Notes: generated from the letters alone by a model not told the origin. Shown: positions 27,846 to 36,775, counted from the stretch's first letter. The stretch: DNA of 64,000 nucleotides from an uncultured Erythrobacter sp. (GCA_947488325.1 CANKYZ010000001.1:1-64000); one strand, 5' to 3'. Program-made: numbers and translations.

Positions 27846-28178
27846 ATGATCCAATCCAGACCCGTCTACCTAAGGCTTCGCGATCAGATCGCGGCTGCCA
27901 TTATTCAGGGAGATTACCCCGAAGGCGCAATGCTGCCGTCTGTTCGGGCGCTTGCTGCAGAACAGGGTGCCAACCCGCTTACTGTGGCCAAAGCTTACCA
28001 GCAATTTCAAAATGATGGCTTGGTAGAGGTCCAGCGCGGGGTCGGCATGTATGTGGTCGAAGGCGCAGCGGAACTACTTCGAAAGCGAGAGCGCGATCAG
28101 TTTCTCAGCGAAGAATGGCCAGAGATTCGCGCACGGATGAAACGCCTTGGGCTCACACCTGCGGATATGGTTGAGTAA
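27846..28178 (+). CDS. Short GntR-family regulator (YtrA type)
   Basis: 110 residues: a GntR winged helix (PVYLRLRDQIAAAIIQGDYPEGAMLPSVR..., then NPLTVAKAYQQFQNDGLV and GVGMYVVEGA) plus a short C-terminal helix pair. YtrA-type members lack a large effector domain and usually control neighbouring transporters. The closest candidate is the divergent peptide transporter gene. No operator was identified. Confidence 0.85.
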   Translation: MIQSRPVYLRLRDQIAAAIIQGDYPEGAMLPSVRALAAEQGANPLTVAKAYQQFQNDGLVEVQRGVGMYVVEGAAELLRKRERDQFLSEEWPEIRARMKRLGLTPADMVE

Positions 28179-28407
28179 AGTTAATACGCTCCGCTCACCG
28201 AAGGCGGTTGGGATCGGTTGATATGGTTGGTGAATTTTTGGCGAACATATTTATTCACCGTCCTTGCGGGGATTGCGTGATTCTGGCACTTAAACGTAAT
28301 GAGTGATGCTCGCCGGGTCCGGGCAATTGTGAAAATAATCGCGGGCAATGGACTCGCAGTGGTAGCGAAGCGGAAGCAGGGTCTGCGGCGCATATCGGGA
28401 GGGCAGA

Positions 28408-28689
28408 ATGATCAGATCTGAACTGTTGCAGGAATTGCACAAAGACAATCCAGAACTGCGAGCAGAAGAGATCGAACAGGTGGTCGATGTCTTTTTTGAT
28501 GAGATCGCCCAGCGGTTAGCTGAGGGTGGTCGAATTGAACTGCGTGGTTTTGGCGCTTTTTCCACCCGTGATCGTGAAGCGCGTACAGGGCGCAATCCGC
28601 GCACTGGCGAAGCGGTTCCTGTTCCGGCCAAGCGGGTACCTTATTTCAAGGCCGGCAAGGAAATTCGCAAGCGACTCAACGGCGATTAG
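28408..28689 (+). CDS. ihfB: Integration host factor subunit beta
   Basis: 93-residue HU/IHF-fold DNA-bending protein. It opens MIRSELLQELHKDNPEL and has the arm region IELRGFGAFSTRDREAR, then GRNPRTGEAVPVPAKRVPYFKAGKE. The MIRSELLQ opening and the FSxRxR element point to IHF beta rather than HU. It bends DNA for recombination, replication and transcription, and could assist the tyrosine integrases encoded a few kilobases away. Start has a GGGAGGG stretch about seven bases upstream. Confidence 0.92.
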   Translation: MIRSELLQELHKDNPELRAEEIEQVVDVFFDEIAQRLAEGGRIELRGFGAFSTRDREARTGRNPRTGEAVPVPAKRVPYFKAGKEIRKRLNGD

Positions 28690-28698
28690 GTTTACGCT

Positions 28699-30384
28699 TT
28701 AAGCATATTCGAGCGCGTGATCCTCATCTGTCAGTTTTGACACAGGCAGTTTGCGTTCGCGACCCAATGCTTGAAAGACCATTTCAACGATCCGTTCGGC
28801 ACCGCGCGGAGCCTTTGCGTCAACAGCGATCATTCCAAACTGGGTGAACTCCTCGATGCTATCGGGGCCGTGCAACGCTATTACTCTGGTGATATTGGGC
28901 ATTCGTTCCTGTGAGAGCGGAGCCAATTCGCGCGATACCGACAGATTTCCTGCGGCAATAACCAACACTTCGCGCTTGCCCATTCCAAGTGCGTCCCAAC
29001 TGCGCGGATCCGCTGGGTTGGCTTGGTGAACCTGATAGCCATCCGCAAGCGCGACTTCGAAACGTTCGGCATTCGCTTCGACTGCGAGATATCCAATCTT
29101 ATTGTAGGTAAGCGCATCGGCAACGGTGCGTCCGGATGGACCTAACCCGATGATTACGACGGGAGCATTGTCCCCTTCAAGCTTTTTATCGGTAGGTCCC
29201 TGGCGCAATTTGCCCGCAAGCTTTCGTCCCAAGTTTGATATGAACGGAGTCACTGCAAGACTGATCGCGATCGCTGTAACTAGGATTGAGGCAAGGCGGG
29301 GCTCTATCAATCCCGCAATCGCCGGAAGAGCAAAGATCACCAAAGCAAATTCACTTCCTTGACCCAACAGAAACCCAAGTTGGATAGATCCGGGAACCGA
29401 CCAGCGATTAGTCATGCCGGCCAACACATTGAACAGGCATTTGAGCGCGATCAATCCGGCCGCTGCTGCAATCGCTGCAAACCAGTTTTCCGCAAGAATT
29501 GCCGGGTCGATAGAGAGCCCGACGGAAATGAAGAAGAAGCTCAAGAACAGACCGCGAAATGCGTCGATTTCGGTCTGCACCATTATACGATAGCGAGAAT
29601 CCGCCACCGCCATACCGCCCAGAAACGCACCCAAGGTGAGCGATAATCCGGCCATGCCCGTCGCCCAACCCGCCGCGAGCGCAATAAACAGAGCAGTCGC
29701 AGTGTAGACTTCGCTGCTGCCTGCGCGCGCGATTAAACGGAACAAACGCCCGGTTAGGTAACGCGCGAACAAGACAGCGATGATGAAGGCGGCAAACGCC
29801 TTCACCCCAGCAAGCCCAAGTGCTGGAGCGATGGCTCCACCTGAACTCAACGCTCCCGCTGCGACCAGCAATAGAATTGCTGCGATATCCTGAAAGATCA
29901 AAATTGACTGTGCTGCGCGCCCAACTGGGCAGTCTTCTTGGTCGCGCTCGCGCACAAGCCCGATGACCACGGCTGTCGATGATAGCCCCATGGCAAAACC
30001 GCCAATGATCGCGAATTCCGTTGGTAATCCAAATGCAAAAAATAGCGCAGAAAAGCCGCTACCCGCTACCAACATCTGCAAGCTGCCAAAGCCGAAAATA
30101 TTGGAAGCTTCTGCCCGGATGCGCCCGAGTGAGAAGTGCAGGCCGAGATTGAACAGCAGAAACATCACGCCTGCCTCTGCCATTGCGGCAACGACCGGCC
30201 CGTCGAAATCACCCGCAAATCCGAGCGCTCCGATCCCCAACCCAAGTCCGATATACCCAACAATTGGGTTCAGGCGACAAGCACGGGATACTAGTGCGAC
30301 ACCTATTCCCAACCCCAACAACATGATCGCCGGTTGGATGGTGGTGACCACTGAATGCGCATCGTGAACACTTTCGCTTGCCAT
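28699..30384 (-). CDS. CPA2-family cation:proton antiporter with TrkA-N domain
   Basis: 561 residues from the ATG at 30384, which has GGGGA just upstream; in-frame starts up to 30528 lie in non-membrane sequence and are rejected. About 12 membrane helices of the Na+/H+ exchanger fold (NLGLHFSLGRI, GFAMGLSSTAVVIGL) are followed by a cytosolic nucleotide-binding TrkA-N domain (VVIIGLGPSGRTVADAL). This is the YbaL/KefB layout: potassium or sodium efflux against protons, gated by nucleotide or thiol ligands. Convergent with ihfB with only nine bases between them. Confidence 0.88.
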   Translation of the reverse strand: MASESVHDAHSVVTTIQPAIMLLGLGIGVALVSRACRLNPIVGYIGLGLGIGALGFAGDFDGPVVAAMAEAGVMFLLFNLGLHFSLGRIRAEASNIFGFGSLQMLVAGSGFSALFFAFGLPTEFAIIGGFAMGLSSTAVVIGLVRERDQEDCPVGRAAQSILIFQDIAAILLLVAAGALSSGGAIAPALGLAGVKAFAAFIIAVLFARYLTGRLFRLIARAGSSEVYTATALFIALAAGWATGMAGLSLTLGAFLGGMAVADSRYRIMVQTEIDAFRGLFLSFFFISVGLSIDPAILAENWFAAIAAAAGLIALKCLFNVLAGMTNRWSVPGSIQLGFLLGQGSEFALVIFALPAIAGLIEPRLASILVTAIAISLAVTPFISNLGRKLAGKLRQGPTDKKLEGDNAPVVIIGLGPSGRTVADALTYNKIGYLAVEANAERFEVALADGYQVHQANPADPRSWDALGMGKREVLVIAAGNLSVSRELAPLSQERMPNITRVIALHGPDSIEEFTQFGMIAVDAKAPRGAERIVEMVFQALGRERKLPVSKLTDEDHALEYA

Positions 30385-30576
30385 GAATTCCCCGTTCGCC
30401 CGCCAATGCTTGATCGAATGGGCTTTAGCTGACCATCGCGCAAGGCTGAAACTTCGCCTCGCAAGTGTTGCCTGATACTTCTTGCGACCAATCATATAGC
30501 AGAACAGGTACGTTCCCCGTTGCTCCATGCCTCGTGTCTGGCTATCGCCCCTTTCTGGCCGATGAAAAGGCCTGAA

Positions 30577-30663
30577 GCGGGTGTGGCGGAATGGTAGACG
30601 CCGGGGACTTAAAATCCCCTGATCCTATAGATCGTGTGGGTTCGAGTCCCACCACCCGCACCA
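30577..30663 (+). tRNA. tRNA-Leu (anticodon UAA)
   Basis: 87 nt cloverleaf. The acceptor stem GCGGGTG pairs with CACCCGC, followed by A and an encoded CCA. The anticodon stem GGGGA/TCCCC encloses CTTAAAA (anticodon TAA). There is a long variable arm typical of class II tRNA-Leu, and a T arm GTGGG/CCCAC with TTCGAGT. The gene is complete. A truncated integrase gene ends within seven bases of its 3' end, marking it as a probable old integration site. Confidence 0.95.
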
Positions 30664-30669
30664 TTGTTT

Positions 30670-31377
30670 TTATTGAATAAACATAGAACGGTCTCTGAGG
30701 GTCTTTCGGTTCGTTACCTTGATGAACTCCCGAAGATGCCGAACCAGCGTTCTCCACGCTTTAGAATCGAAATGAGGACGTCTTGAGGCTTGGGTTTTAA
30801 TCCGAGGAAATTTCGGAAGCTCGTCGATGAAGCCCACTTCGATGGACCGGTTGAAAAAGTGTCTCAGGTCGGATTGTATCCGCTTGATCGAATTTTCGGA
30901 GAGTGCCCCCTTGGCCGATTGCTTTGAAAGTTCATCGTAGAGCTGTAAAATCGTTCTGGTGTCGAGCTGATCGAAGGTTTTCTTTTCCAAGAACGGTCGA
31001 CATCGCTCAATCAACAACAGCTTGTAATGGATAGACAAAGACGAACGCTGGCCATCGAATCTCTCCACGTATTCATCGATAGCTTTACCAATTCGCTTTC
31101 CATGTTGTTCCGGACCACCAAGAGCCTTCACTAACTCCTTGTGATAAAGGTCGTCAGCAAACTTGTACGCTTCGTGTTCGTCAGTCGTTCGGGTGGATCG
31201 GTTGATGTATCATCGTCGACCGGGAACCTTCAGCCGACAGAACCATGTTGGCTTTTTGTAGTCCCCACGGATGTAGAGATAGATAGCTCCGTCCTTAAAA
31301 CTCTTTGATTCAAGGACGTTCTTTGTCGAGTTGACCGATGCTTGATCGTCCGAAGCCGATTTCCCTGACCCTGTCAT
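30670..31377 (-). pseudogene. Broken tyrosine-type phage integrase
   Basis: From the ATG at 31377 a minus-strand frame encodes an integrase N-terminal half (KDGAIYLYIRGDYKKPTWFCR, then a SAM-like domain with RIQSDLRHFFNRSIEVGFID). An in-frame TGA at 31210-31212 interrupts it (GRR-stop-YINRSTRTTDEHEAYKFADD), and sensible sequence resumes directly after. The frame ends at 30670, a few bases from tRNA-Leu, before any of the catalytic R-HxxR-Y residues. It is therefore dead twice over: nonsense mutation and loss of the catalytic domain. It reads away from the tRNA-Gly fragment at 31499-31544. Confidence 0.75.
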
Positions 31378-31498
31378 GATTCTATCAACCCCAAACGAAT
31401 TCCCCTAAAATCCGGATATCCGAATATGATCCGAACATGCACGAAAACAGCCCCTAAGAAAACGGAGGCATGCAAAAGCATTGATTTTAAAGAGAAAA

Positions 31499-31544
31499 TG
31501 GAGCGGGCGAGGCGATTCGAACGCCCGACCCCAACCTTGGCAAG
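31499..31544 (-). repeat. 3' fragment of tRNA-Gly(GCC): probable attachment-site remnant
   Basis: The minus strand reads from the anticodon loop (CTTGCCAAGG) through the T arm (GGCG-TTCGAAT-CGCC) to CGCCCGCTCCA. This is the 3' half of a tRNA-Gly(GCC) including CCA. The 5' half (acceptor strand, D arm, 5' anticodon stem) is absent. Such 3'-half duplicates are the usual trace of tyrosine-recombinase elements integrating in a tRNA gene. Its 5' side faces the intact integrase at 31731, so the element should extend rightward from here. The intact tRNA-Gly copy was not found inside the window. Confidence 0.75.
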
Positions 31545-31730
31545 CATCTCCAGGCATTATTCGGGGCTTTCCGATTCTACGCCAAAACCCTCCAAAGCAG
31601 TTGATTTATTGACTGTTTTCAGAACTGGCCTACGCTATCTTGCGCTGCGAGCATCCGGTGATTTCCGTTCTCGTGGTCACCCGGTGGACACCTAGTCCGG
31701 AGGGAGCAGTCCTGTCCATGGAGTCACGTT

Positions 31731-32996
31731 ATGGCAAACCCTCGATCCGTGATCATCACTAAGCGGATGCTTGAAGCTGCGCTACCGAAAGCAAAGCGCT
31801 TTGAGATTTGGGATAGCCAAATCTCCGGCTTTGGAGTGCGAATTGGACCAAGCGGCATAATGTCCTTCATTGTCCGTTACCGCGCCGATGGCGGTGGCCG
31901 TTCGGCCCCAAAGCGCTTTGTAACGATCGGGCGGTTTGGGGTACTTACTGTGGAGCAGGCTCGAAAACGCGCCAAAGAGATTTTGGGTGCTGTTGCCCTT
32001 GGCAAAGACCCGGCCGCTGATCGGAATGCCAAGCGACTTGAACTTAGTGTCACCGCGCTGGTCGATCTCTATGAAGAGGAAGGCTGCTATATCCAGCGCG
32101 GAGTTCGGCAGGGTGAGGCGATGAAACCGTTGACCAAGAAATACACGATCGGGCGGCTGCGCCATCACGTCGTACGCTTACTAGGCCACAAGCGGATCAC
32201 CGAGTTGACGCCGGGAGACATCGAACGCTTTTTTCATGACGTTGAACAAGGCAAGTCGCGCAAAGACAGTAAGGTCGGCCACCGCAAGCGTGTGATCGTA
32301 CGCGGCGGCCCTGGTGCAGCACGCAAAGCATTTCGTGACCTCTCCGCGATGTATAGCTTCGCGGTCCGGCGCGGTCTGGTGGATACCAACCCCTGCGAGA
32401 AAGCGGTAGTGCGAAAAACCGACGGCCAGAGAAAGCGATTCCTCTCACTCGCCGAGGTCAGGAAGCTGGGGAAGGCATGCGAAGCGCTCGAGACTGAAGG
32501 CTTCAACCCCAAGGCGCTCAACATCACCCGGATGTGGATTTTGACCGGTTGCCGAAGACAAGAAATCGTCGAACTGAAGTGGTGCGAGATCGACTTTGAT
32601 CGCGGACTGTTGCGATTGGAAGATACCAAAACCGGCCAATCCGTTCGGCCGCTCTCTGGCGCAGCAATCGGCCTGCTACGCAGTATTCCACGGGAGGACA
32701 GCGAGTACGTTTTCCCAGCGGATGTCGGCGACAGCTATTTCCAAGGAACCAAGAAGCTCTGGCCCAAGATCGTCGCCAAAGCGGGGCTCAAAGGCGTGAC
32801 CCCGCACACTTTGCGACACACGATGGGTGCTATCGCAACGTCAAGCGGAGAGGCGCTAGCAATCACCGGCGCAATCCTAGGCCACACCAATATGCGCTCT
32901 ACTATGATCTATGCTCATGTTGACTATGACCCGGCAAGAGAAGCTGCCGATAGAGTTGGTGATCAACTCGCAAAGGCATTAATGGCACAACACTAG
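31731..32996 (+). CDS. P4-type tyrosine integrase with DUF4102 domain
   Basis: 421 residues, apparently intact. The N-terminal arm-binding DUF4102 domain reads EIWDSQISGFGVRIGPSG, with FVTIGRFGVLTVEQARKRAK. A core-binding domain follows (ELTPGDIERFFHDVEQGK). The catalytic domain has Arg in LTGCRRQEIVELKW, His359-x-x-Arg362 in HTLRHT, His385 in LGHTNMRST and nucleophile Tyr394 in MIYAHV. The family inserts genomic islands into tRNA 3' ends. It sits 186 bases from a tRNA-Gly 3' fragment and is the only mobility gene before the purine locus, which it may have delivered. Confidence 0.9.
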   Translation: MANPRSVIITKRMLEAALPKAKRFEIWDSQISGFGVRIGPSGIMSFIVRYRADGGGRSAPKRFVTIGRFGVLTVEQARKRAKEILGAVALGKDPAADRNAKRLELSVTALVDLYEEEGCYIQRGVRQGEAMKPLTKKYTIGRLRHHVVRLLGHKRITELTPGDIERFFHDVEQGKSRKDSKVGHRKRVIVRGGPGAARKAFRDLSAMYSFAVRRGLVDTNPCEKAVVRKTDGQRKRFLSLAEVRKLGKACEALETEGFNPKALNITRMWILTGCRRQEIVELKWCEIDFDRGLLRLEDTKTGQSVRPLSGAAIGLLRSIPREDSEYVFPADVGDSYFQGTKKLWPKIVAKAGLKGVTPHTLRHTMGAIATSSGEALAITGAILGHTNMRSTMIYAHVDYDPAREAADRVGDQLAKALMAQH

Positions 32997-33062
32997 GAAG
33001 AGCGAGAAAAACGCATCCCTCTTGGAGTGGGGCTGCAAACGCAGGCGTAGCAATGCCGGATA

Positions 33063-33785
33063 TCAAAAGCTGGATGCGACAGATATGATCGCAATGTCTA
33101 AACTTTGGGTGCCGTCCTCGCGTCGATCGAACTGATTGAGATAGCCTGCATTCAAGGACGTTCGTTCCGATAGATCGTAGCGAAGACCGAGGTAATTTCT
33201 CCACTGATCAAGTCCCCGTTCTCCGGAGGTGTTAGGATTATCCAGGTGAAAGTAAGGCTCGGTCCAGATTCTGAGCGAAGCATTTGAAGACAGGCCATAA
33301 CTGAAACTCACACGATTGCGCATACGAAGTCCAATTTCTCCGCTTGATCTGAAACGTTGCTCCAGTCGAGCACGCGAGGCGACCGAAATGGGAGACCCCG
33401 TATCGGTAAGCATAAACTCGACCTGCTGAAATGGGCGATACTCGACGGTATCGGCTGTGCGGGACTTCAAGGATCGGCGGTAGGCGAAACCACCACCGAC
33501 CGAAACACGTGGCGACAAGGCTTGGTCGACCAGAAAAGTAGCCGCTAGTCTATCGGATTCCCCTGTCTCAACCGGTGTCCGGAACTCCAATTGACCGGAA
33601 ACCGAGGTATCATCCGATAAATCTGTCCTGAGCGAAACGGAGGTCCATACTTGATCTTGCGCATGCAGGGGAACCGCGAGCCCGAGACTGCATAAGAGCG
33701 GCAACGAAATCCACAAAAGCGAAACAAGAATTTTCTCGCCGGAATTCGGTAAGCGAACCTGTGGAATCTTTGAATTCCCATGCAT
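33063..33785 (-). CDS. DUF2490 outer-membrane beta-barrel protein
   Basis: 240 residues from the ATG at 33785, with GAGGT upstream; a GTG two codons earlier is possible. A signal peptide (LLWISLPLLCSLGLAVPLHAQ) precedes a mature part made of alternating amphipathic strands (TSVSLRTDLSDDTSVSGQLEF, ASRARLEQRFRSS, WRNYLGLRYDLSERTSLNAGYL), as in DUF2490 barrels. It ends with a hydrophobic strand and Phe, the usual BAM signal. It is transcribed leftward from the region that holds a TTAAACGTTTAA palindrome at 33878, so it probably belongs to the purine regulon as an outer-membrane component. Function unproven. Confidence 0.75.
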   Translation of the reverse strand: MHGNSKIPQVRLPNSGEKILVSLLWISLPLLCSLGLAVPLHAQDQVWTSVSLRTDLSDDTSVSGQLEFRTPVETGESDRLAATFLVDQALSPRVSVGGGFAYRRSLKSRTADTVEYRPFQQVEFMLTDTGSPISVASRARLEQRFRSSGEIGLRMRNRVSFSYGLSSNASLRIWTEPYFHLDNPNTSGERGLDQWRNYLGLRYDLSERTSLNAGYLNQFDRREDGTQSLDIAIISVASSF

Positions 33786-33877
33786 GTGCACCTCAGCCTT
33801 CTAGGGCGGACGGCAAGGAACTCACCGTAGCCAGACCCACTTTTCACTTCCTTCAAATAGCCGAAAGAGCATCAAGC

Positions 33878-33889
33878 TTAAACGTTTAA
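33878..33889. promoter_or_regulatory. LacI-type operator, perfect copy
   Basis: TTAAACGTTTAA, a perfect palindrome with the central CG typical of LacI-family operators. It lies 92 bases before the DUF2490 ATG (minus) and 54 bases before the TTG of the YdcZ-type gene (plus), so it can control both divergent genes. Identical copies occur at 40839 and 61076. Confidence 0.7.
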
Positions 33890-33943
33890 TTTAGCCGAAA
33901 AGCACGCTAGAGGCGGCCCATTAAGACTAAGGGCAGACAGCAA

Positions 33944-34411
33944 TTGCATCACTCCATCATCCTAATTCTGTTAGGCATTCTCGTAGGCGCAAGCATTCCG
34001 CTTCAGGCAGCGGCCAATGCCAAGTTGGGCCAATCTCTTGGCCAGCCACTCTGGTCTGCTGCCATTGCCCTGTCCATCAGCGCGCTCGTGGCCTTTTGCG
34101 CGATTGCGATGACCCGCTCGCCACGTCCGCCCCTCGATACAGCGTTTCAGGTTCCGGCTTGGTGTTGGCTCGGGGGACTATCTGGAGCAGCGTTCGTAAT
34201 TTCTGGGATTTACCTGCTGCCTAAGATTGGTGCCGCTCAGTTCTTAGTTGCAACCGTAGTTGGACAGCTAATCCTAGCAGTTGTTATCGACCACAATGGC
34301 TGGCTCGGCGTGGCTACAAAACCAATCGAACTCAATCGTTTGATCGGTCTAGCACTAGTCCTTGTTGGAACGGCGCTGGTGGTATCGACACAGCCACAGC
34401 GATCAATCTAG
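33944..34411 (+). CDS. YdcZ/DUF606-type DMT membrane protein
   Basis: 155 residues, five predicted membrane helices: SIILILLGILVGASIPLQAAANAKLG, the family's characteristic first helix with an Asn-rich end, then PAWCWLGGLSGAAFVISGIY and ends LVLVGTALVVST. The start is a TTG; no ATG fits the first helix. DUF606 proteins belong to the drug/metabolite transporter superfamily and usually form small transporters of unknown substrate. Sharing a divergent promoter with an operator of the purine regulon suggests a role in moving a purine or pathway by-product. Convergent with the lacI gene, one base apart. Confidence 0.8.
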   Translation: MHHSIILILLGILVGASIPLQAAANAKLGQSLGQPLWSAAIALSISALVAFCAIAMTRSPRPPLDTAFQVPAWCWLGGLSGAAFVISGIYLLPKIGAAQFLVATVVGQLILAVVIDHNGWLGVATKPIELNRLIGLALVLVGTALVVSTQPQRSI

Positions 34412-34412
34412 A

Positions 34413-35438
34413 TCAGGCTGCCTGAACTCCAGACACACGTCCAGGAAACGATCTGCGTACAGCAAGCTTTACCGGCAAGACAACGTCGTCGATCTTTGCT
34501 TCGGGATTTTCCATCCGTCGATTGAGAAGCCCAAAGGCTTCTCTTCCAAGGTCGCTGAGAGGCTGCGAGATTGTCGTCAAAGGTGGGGATACGATGTCAG
34601 CAAACTGAATATCGCCGAAACCGGTTACCGCGATATCGTCGGGCACTTTCAGCCCGAGGGATGCAAGATAACGGATCGCCTCAATCGCGATCAAATCGTT
34701 TGGGCAAATTAAAACCTCAGCCTCAGATCTTGCCAGCCTGGCCAGAACGTTATCAGCAAGAGGTGGCGAGAAACTGTTTACCTCCTCCCAAACTACTTCA
34801 GCTTGCGGCCCAAGATTCTCGACAAATCCGTCTCGCCGAAGGGACGCTGACCTGAAATTTTCCGGTCCACGAACGAGCCCGACTTTCGTCCTCTCAGACT
34901 GATTGACCAAGCTCGCCAGCATTTTTCCTCCCACCCAGTGGTCGGAGGTGACCATATCGAATCCGTCAATTTTGGTGTCAACCAACACGGCGGGAACTGT
35001 GATGTCGGCAATCTTTTCACAATTTCCTGCATGTGAGGGCCACCAAATAATTCCGTCGACCCCTTGTTTCCCAAGACGATTGACCCCTTCGAGTTCTCGC
35101 TGACTATCCCCATCTGAATCGAACAAGAGAACACTCAGACCTTCGCTGCTCGCCGCTTGCTGGACTGCTTTTGCGAATTGCGGAAAGAACGGGTTACTCA
35201 GGTCCGGCAAGACCAGTCCGACTGTGTCCGTCTTTCCCGTCCGCATAGTTTGGGCGGACTTGCTTGGGCGGTATTGCAGCTTTTCGGCTACCGCTAATAT
35301 TCGCTCTCTAGTGGCGCGTCCGACACCTTCCCGACCGTTGAGAGCATAGGAAGCAGCGGCAATCGAAACATTAGCCTCACGCGCGACATCCTTGATTGAG
35401 GGCGGCTTGGTGCCAGTCTTCACCTTATTGTCCGGCAC
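34413..35438 (-). CDS. LacI-family repressor, likely regulator of the purine locus
   Basis: 341 residues. The N-terminal HTH reads PSIKDVAREANVSIAAASYALNG, with hinge RPSKSAQTMRTGKTDTVGL. A periplasmic-binding-protein-like effector domain follows (VLPDLSNPFFPQFAKAV, GVDGIIWWPSHAG, then CPNDLIAIEAIRYLASLG and VTGFGDIQFADIVSPPLTTI). It is the only LacI-type gene in the window. Five palindromes of the kind LacI proteins bind lie in promoters of the surrounding genes, so I infer it represses the locus and is released by a nucleoside, purine or pentose phosphate. No copy of the site lies before its own gene. Confidence 0.9.
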   Translation of the reverse strand: MPDNKVKTGTKPPSIKDVAREANVSIAAASYALNGREGVGRATRERILAVAEKLQYRPSKSAQTMRTGKTDTVGLVLPDLSNPFFPQFAKAVQQAASSEGLSVLLFDSDGDSQRELEGVNRLGKQGVDGIIWWPSHAGNCEKIADITVPAVLVDTKIDGFDMVTSDHWVGGKMLASLVNQSERTKVGLVRGPENFRSASLRRDGFVENLGPQAEVVWEEVNSFSPPLADNVLARLARSEAEVLICPNDLIAIEAIRYLASLGLKVPDDIAVTGFGDIQFADIVSPPLTTISQPLSDLGREAFGLLNRRMENPEAKIDDVVLPVKLAVRRSFPGRVSGVQAA

Positions 35439-35536
35439 TCTCTGCTTCTCCCTACGTCCAAGTCTTTTGTCGAATCACTCTAGGTGCAGAGTTTAGATTC
35501 TGGAAGGCCGCGAGACGAAACTCGACGTAAGAGACG

Positions 35537-36775
35537 CTACACCAAGAACATAAGTCCAGCCAGAGCGGCGCTCATAAGATTCGCCAGACTTCCCGCTAGC
35601 AATGCACGCAAGCCAAGCGACGCGACGTTGGCTCGCTGACTAGGTGCGAGTCCGCCGAGCACTGCAAGCTGGATTGCAATCGAACCAAAGTTTGCAAAAC
35701 CGCACAGAGCAAAGGTTGCGACTATGACTGATCCTGGCGAGAGGGTTTCACGAATTTGGGCCAAATCGGCGAATGCAACGAACTCGTTCAATACAACCTT
35801 TGTCCCGAAAAGTCCGCCAACCGTCGCTGCCTCGTCCCAAGGCACGTTGAGCAAGTACATAACAGGAGCGAATAGGGTGCCGATTACCTGCTGAAAGCTG
35901 AGATCTGGATAACCAAACCAGCCACCGATACCTCCCAAAAGCCCATTACCAAGAGAGACCAGTGCAACGAATGCTAAGACAAGCGCTCCGACAGCTGCGG
36001 CTATCTTGAGACCCGTTTGCGCTCCTTCCGCGGCAGCCATGATGATGTTTGCAGGCTTGTCCTCTTCGTCCACTCCGTCGAGGTCGACTTCTGGGTCCTT
36101 ACCAAGTGCATCGGGTTCATCTGGGACAATGATCTTTGCCATCATGATACCACCGGGCGCAGACATGAAACTAGCTGACAGCAGGTATGGAAGAATGTCC
36201 GTTCCGAGCACAGCGGCATAAGCAGCCAATATCGTCCCTGCCACGCCTGCCATGCCGACCGACATCATCACGAAAAGCTGTGACCGGGTCATGTTGGAAA
36301 TGTAAGGCCGAACCACGAGCGGAGACTCGCTCTGCCCTACGAAAATATTGGAGGCCGCAGCAAGCGATTCCACTCGTGAGATACCGGTAATGGCCTGCAG
36401 TGCCCCGCCCACCCATTTGACGATAAATCCCATCACCTTGAGGTAATAGAGGATTGATATCAGAGTTGAGAAAAAGACAATGGCTGGGAGGGCAGCAATA
36501 GCGAAGCTCAGTCCTCCCTGATCTGCACTCGCGAGGTTGCCGAACACGAAATCCACGCCGGCTTGCGCATGACCAAGAAGAGCAGCAACGGCGCTTGCCA
36601 TTGCAAGCACCACAGATTTGCCAAGCTCGGTACGCAGCACCAGAAACCCGATCGTGGCTTGGAGGGCGAAAGCCGCAAGGATCACTCGCAGTCTGATCGC
36701 TTTTCGGTCAACTGACGCCAGAACGGCAATACAAAAAATCGCAAGAATGCCGGCTAGGCTGATTAAACTTTCCAA
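35537..36775 (-). CDS. Concentrative nucleoside transporter (NupC/CNT family)
   Basis: 412 residues, about ten hydrophobic segments. Family marks include LPAIVFFSTLISILYYLKVM, IFVGQSESPLVVRPYI (the nucleoside/Na+ site region GQSESP), GMAGVAGTILAAYAAVLG, the S-x-PGGIMMAK segment, and FALCGFANFGSIAIQLAVLGGL near the C-terminus. CNT proteins import nucleosides with Na+ or H+. Lying next to the repressor gene, and upstream of phosphatase and receptor genes on the same strand's other side, it is the inner-membrane step of the uptake route. No operator copy was seen in its own upstream region. Confidence 0.92.
   Translation of the reverse strand: MESLISLAGILAIFCIAVLASVDRKAIRLRVILAAFALQATIGFLVLRTELGKSVVLAMASAVAALLGHAQAGVDFVFGNLASADQGGLSFAIAALPAIVFFSTLISILYYLKVMGFIVKWVGGALQAITGISRVESLAAASNIFVGQSESPLVVRPYISNMTRSQLFVMMSVGMAGVAGTILAAYAAVLGTDILPYLLSASFMSAPGGIMMAKIIVPDEPDALGKDPEVDLDGVDEEDKPANIIMAAAEGAQTGLKIAAAVGALVLAFVALVSLGNGLLGGIGGWFGYPDLSFQQVIGTLFAPVMYLLNVPWDEAATVGGLFGTKVVLNEFVAFADLAQIRETLSPGSVIVATFALCGFANFGSIAIQLAVLGGLAPSQRANVASLGLRALLAGSLANLMSAALAGLMFLV

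Noticed and set aside
30542-30757. Minus-strand open frame of 71 codons across the tRNA-Leu gene
   Set aside because: It is the antisense of the tRNA and its flanks; the VGLEPTRSIGSGDFKSPAS-type peptide is a known artefact of tRNA regions.
31499-31544. A full tRNA-Gly gene
   Set aside because: The 5' half of the cloverleaf (acceptor strand, D arm, 5' anticodon stem) is missing, so it cannot fold as a tRNA.
31426-31695. Plus-strand open frame of 89 codons
   Set aside because: It contains the complement of the tRNA-Gly fragment, and the rest has no protein-like features; not a gene.
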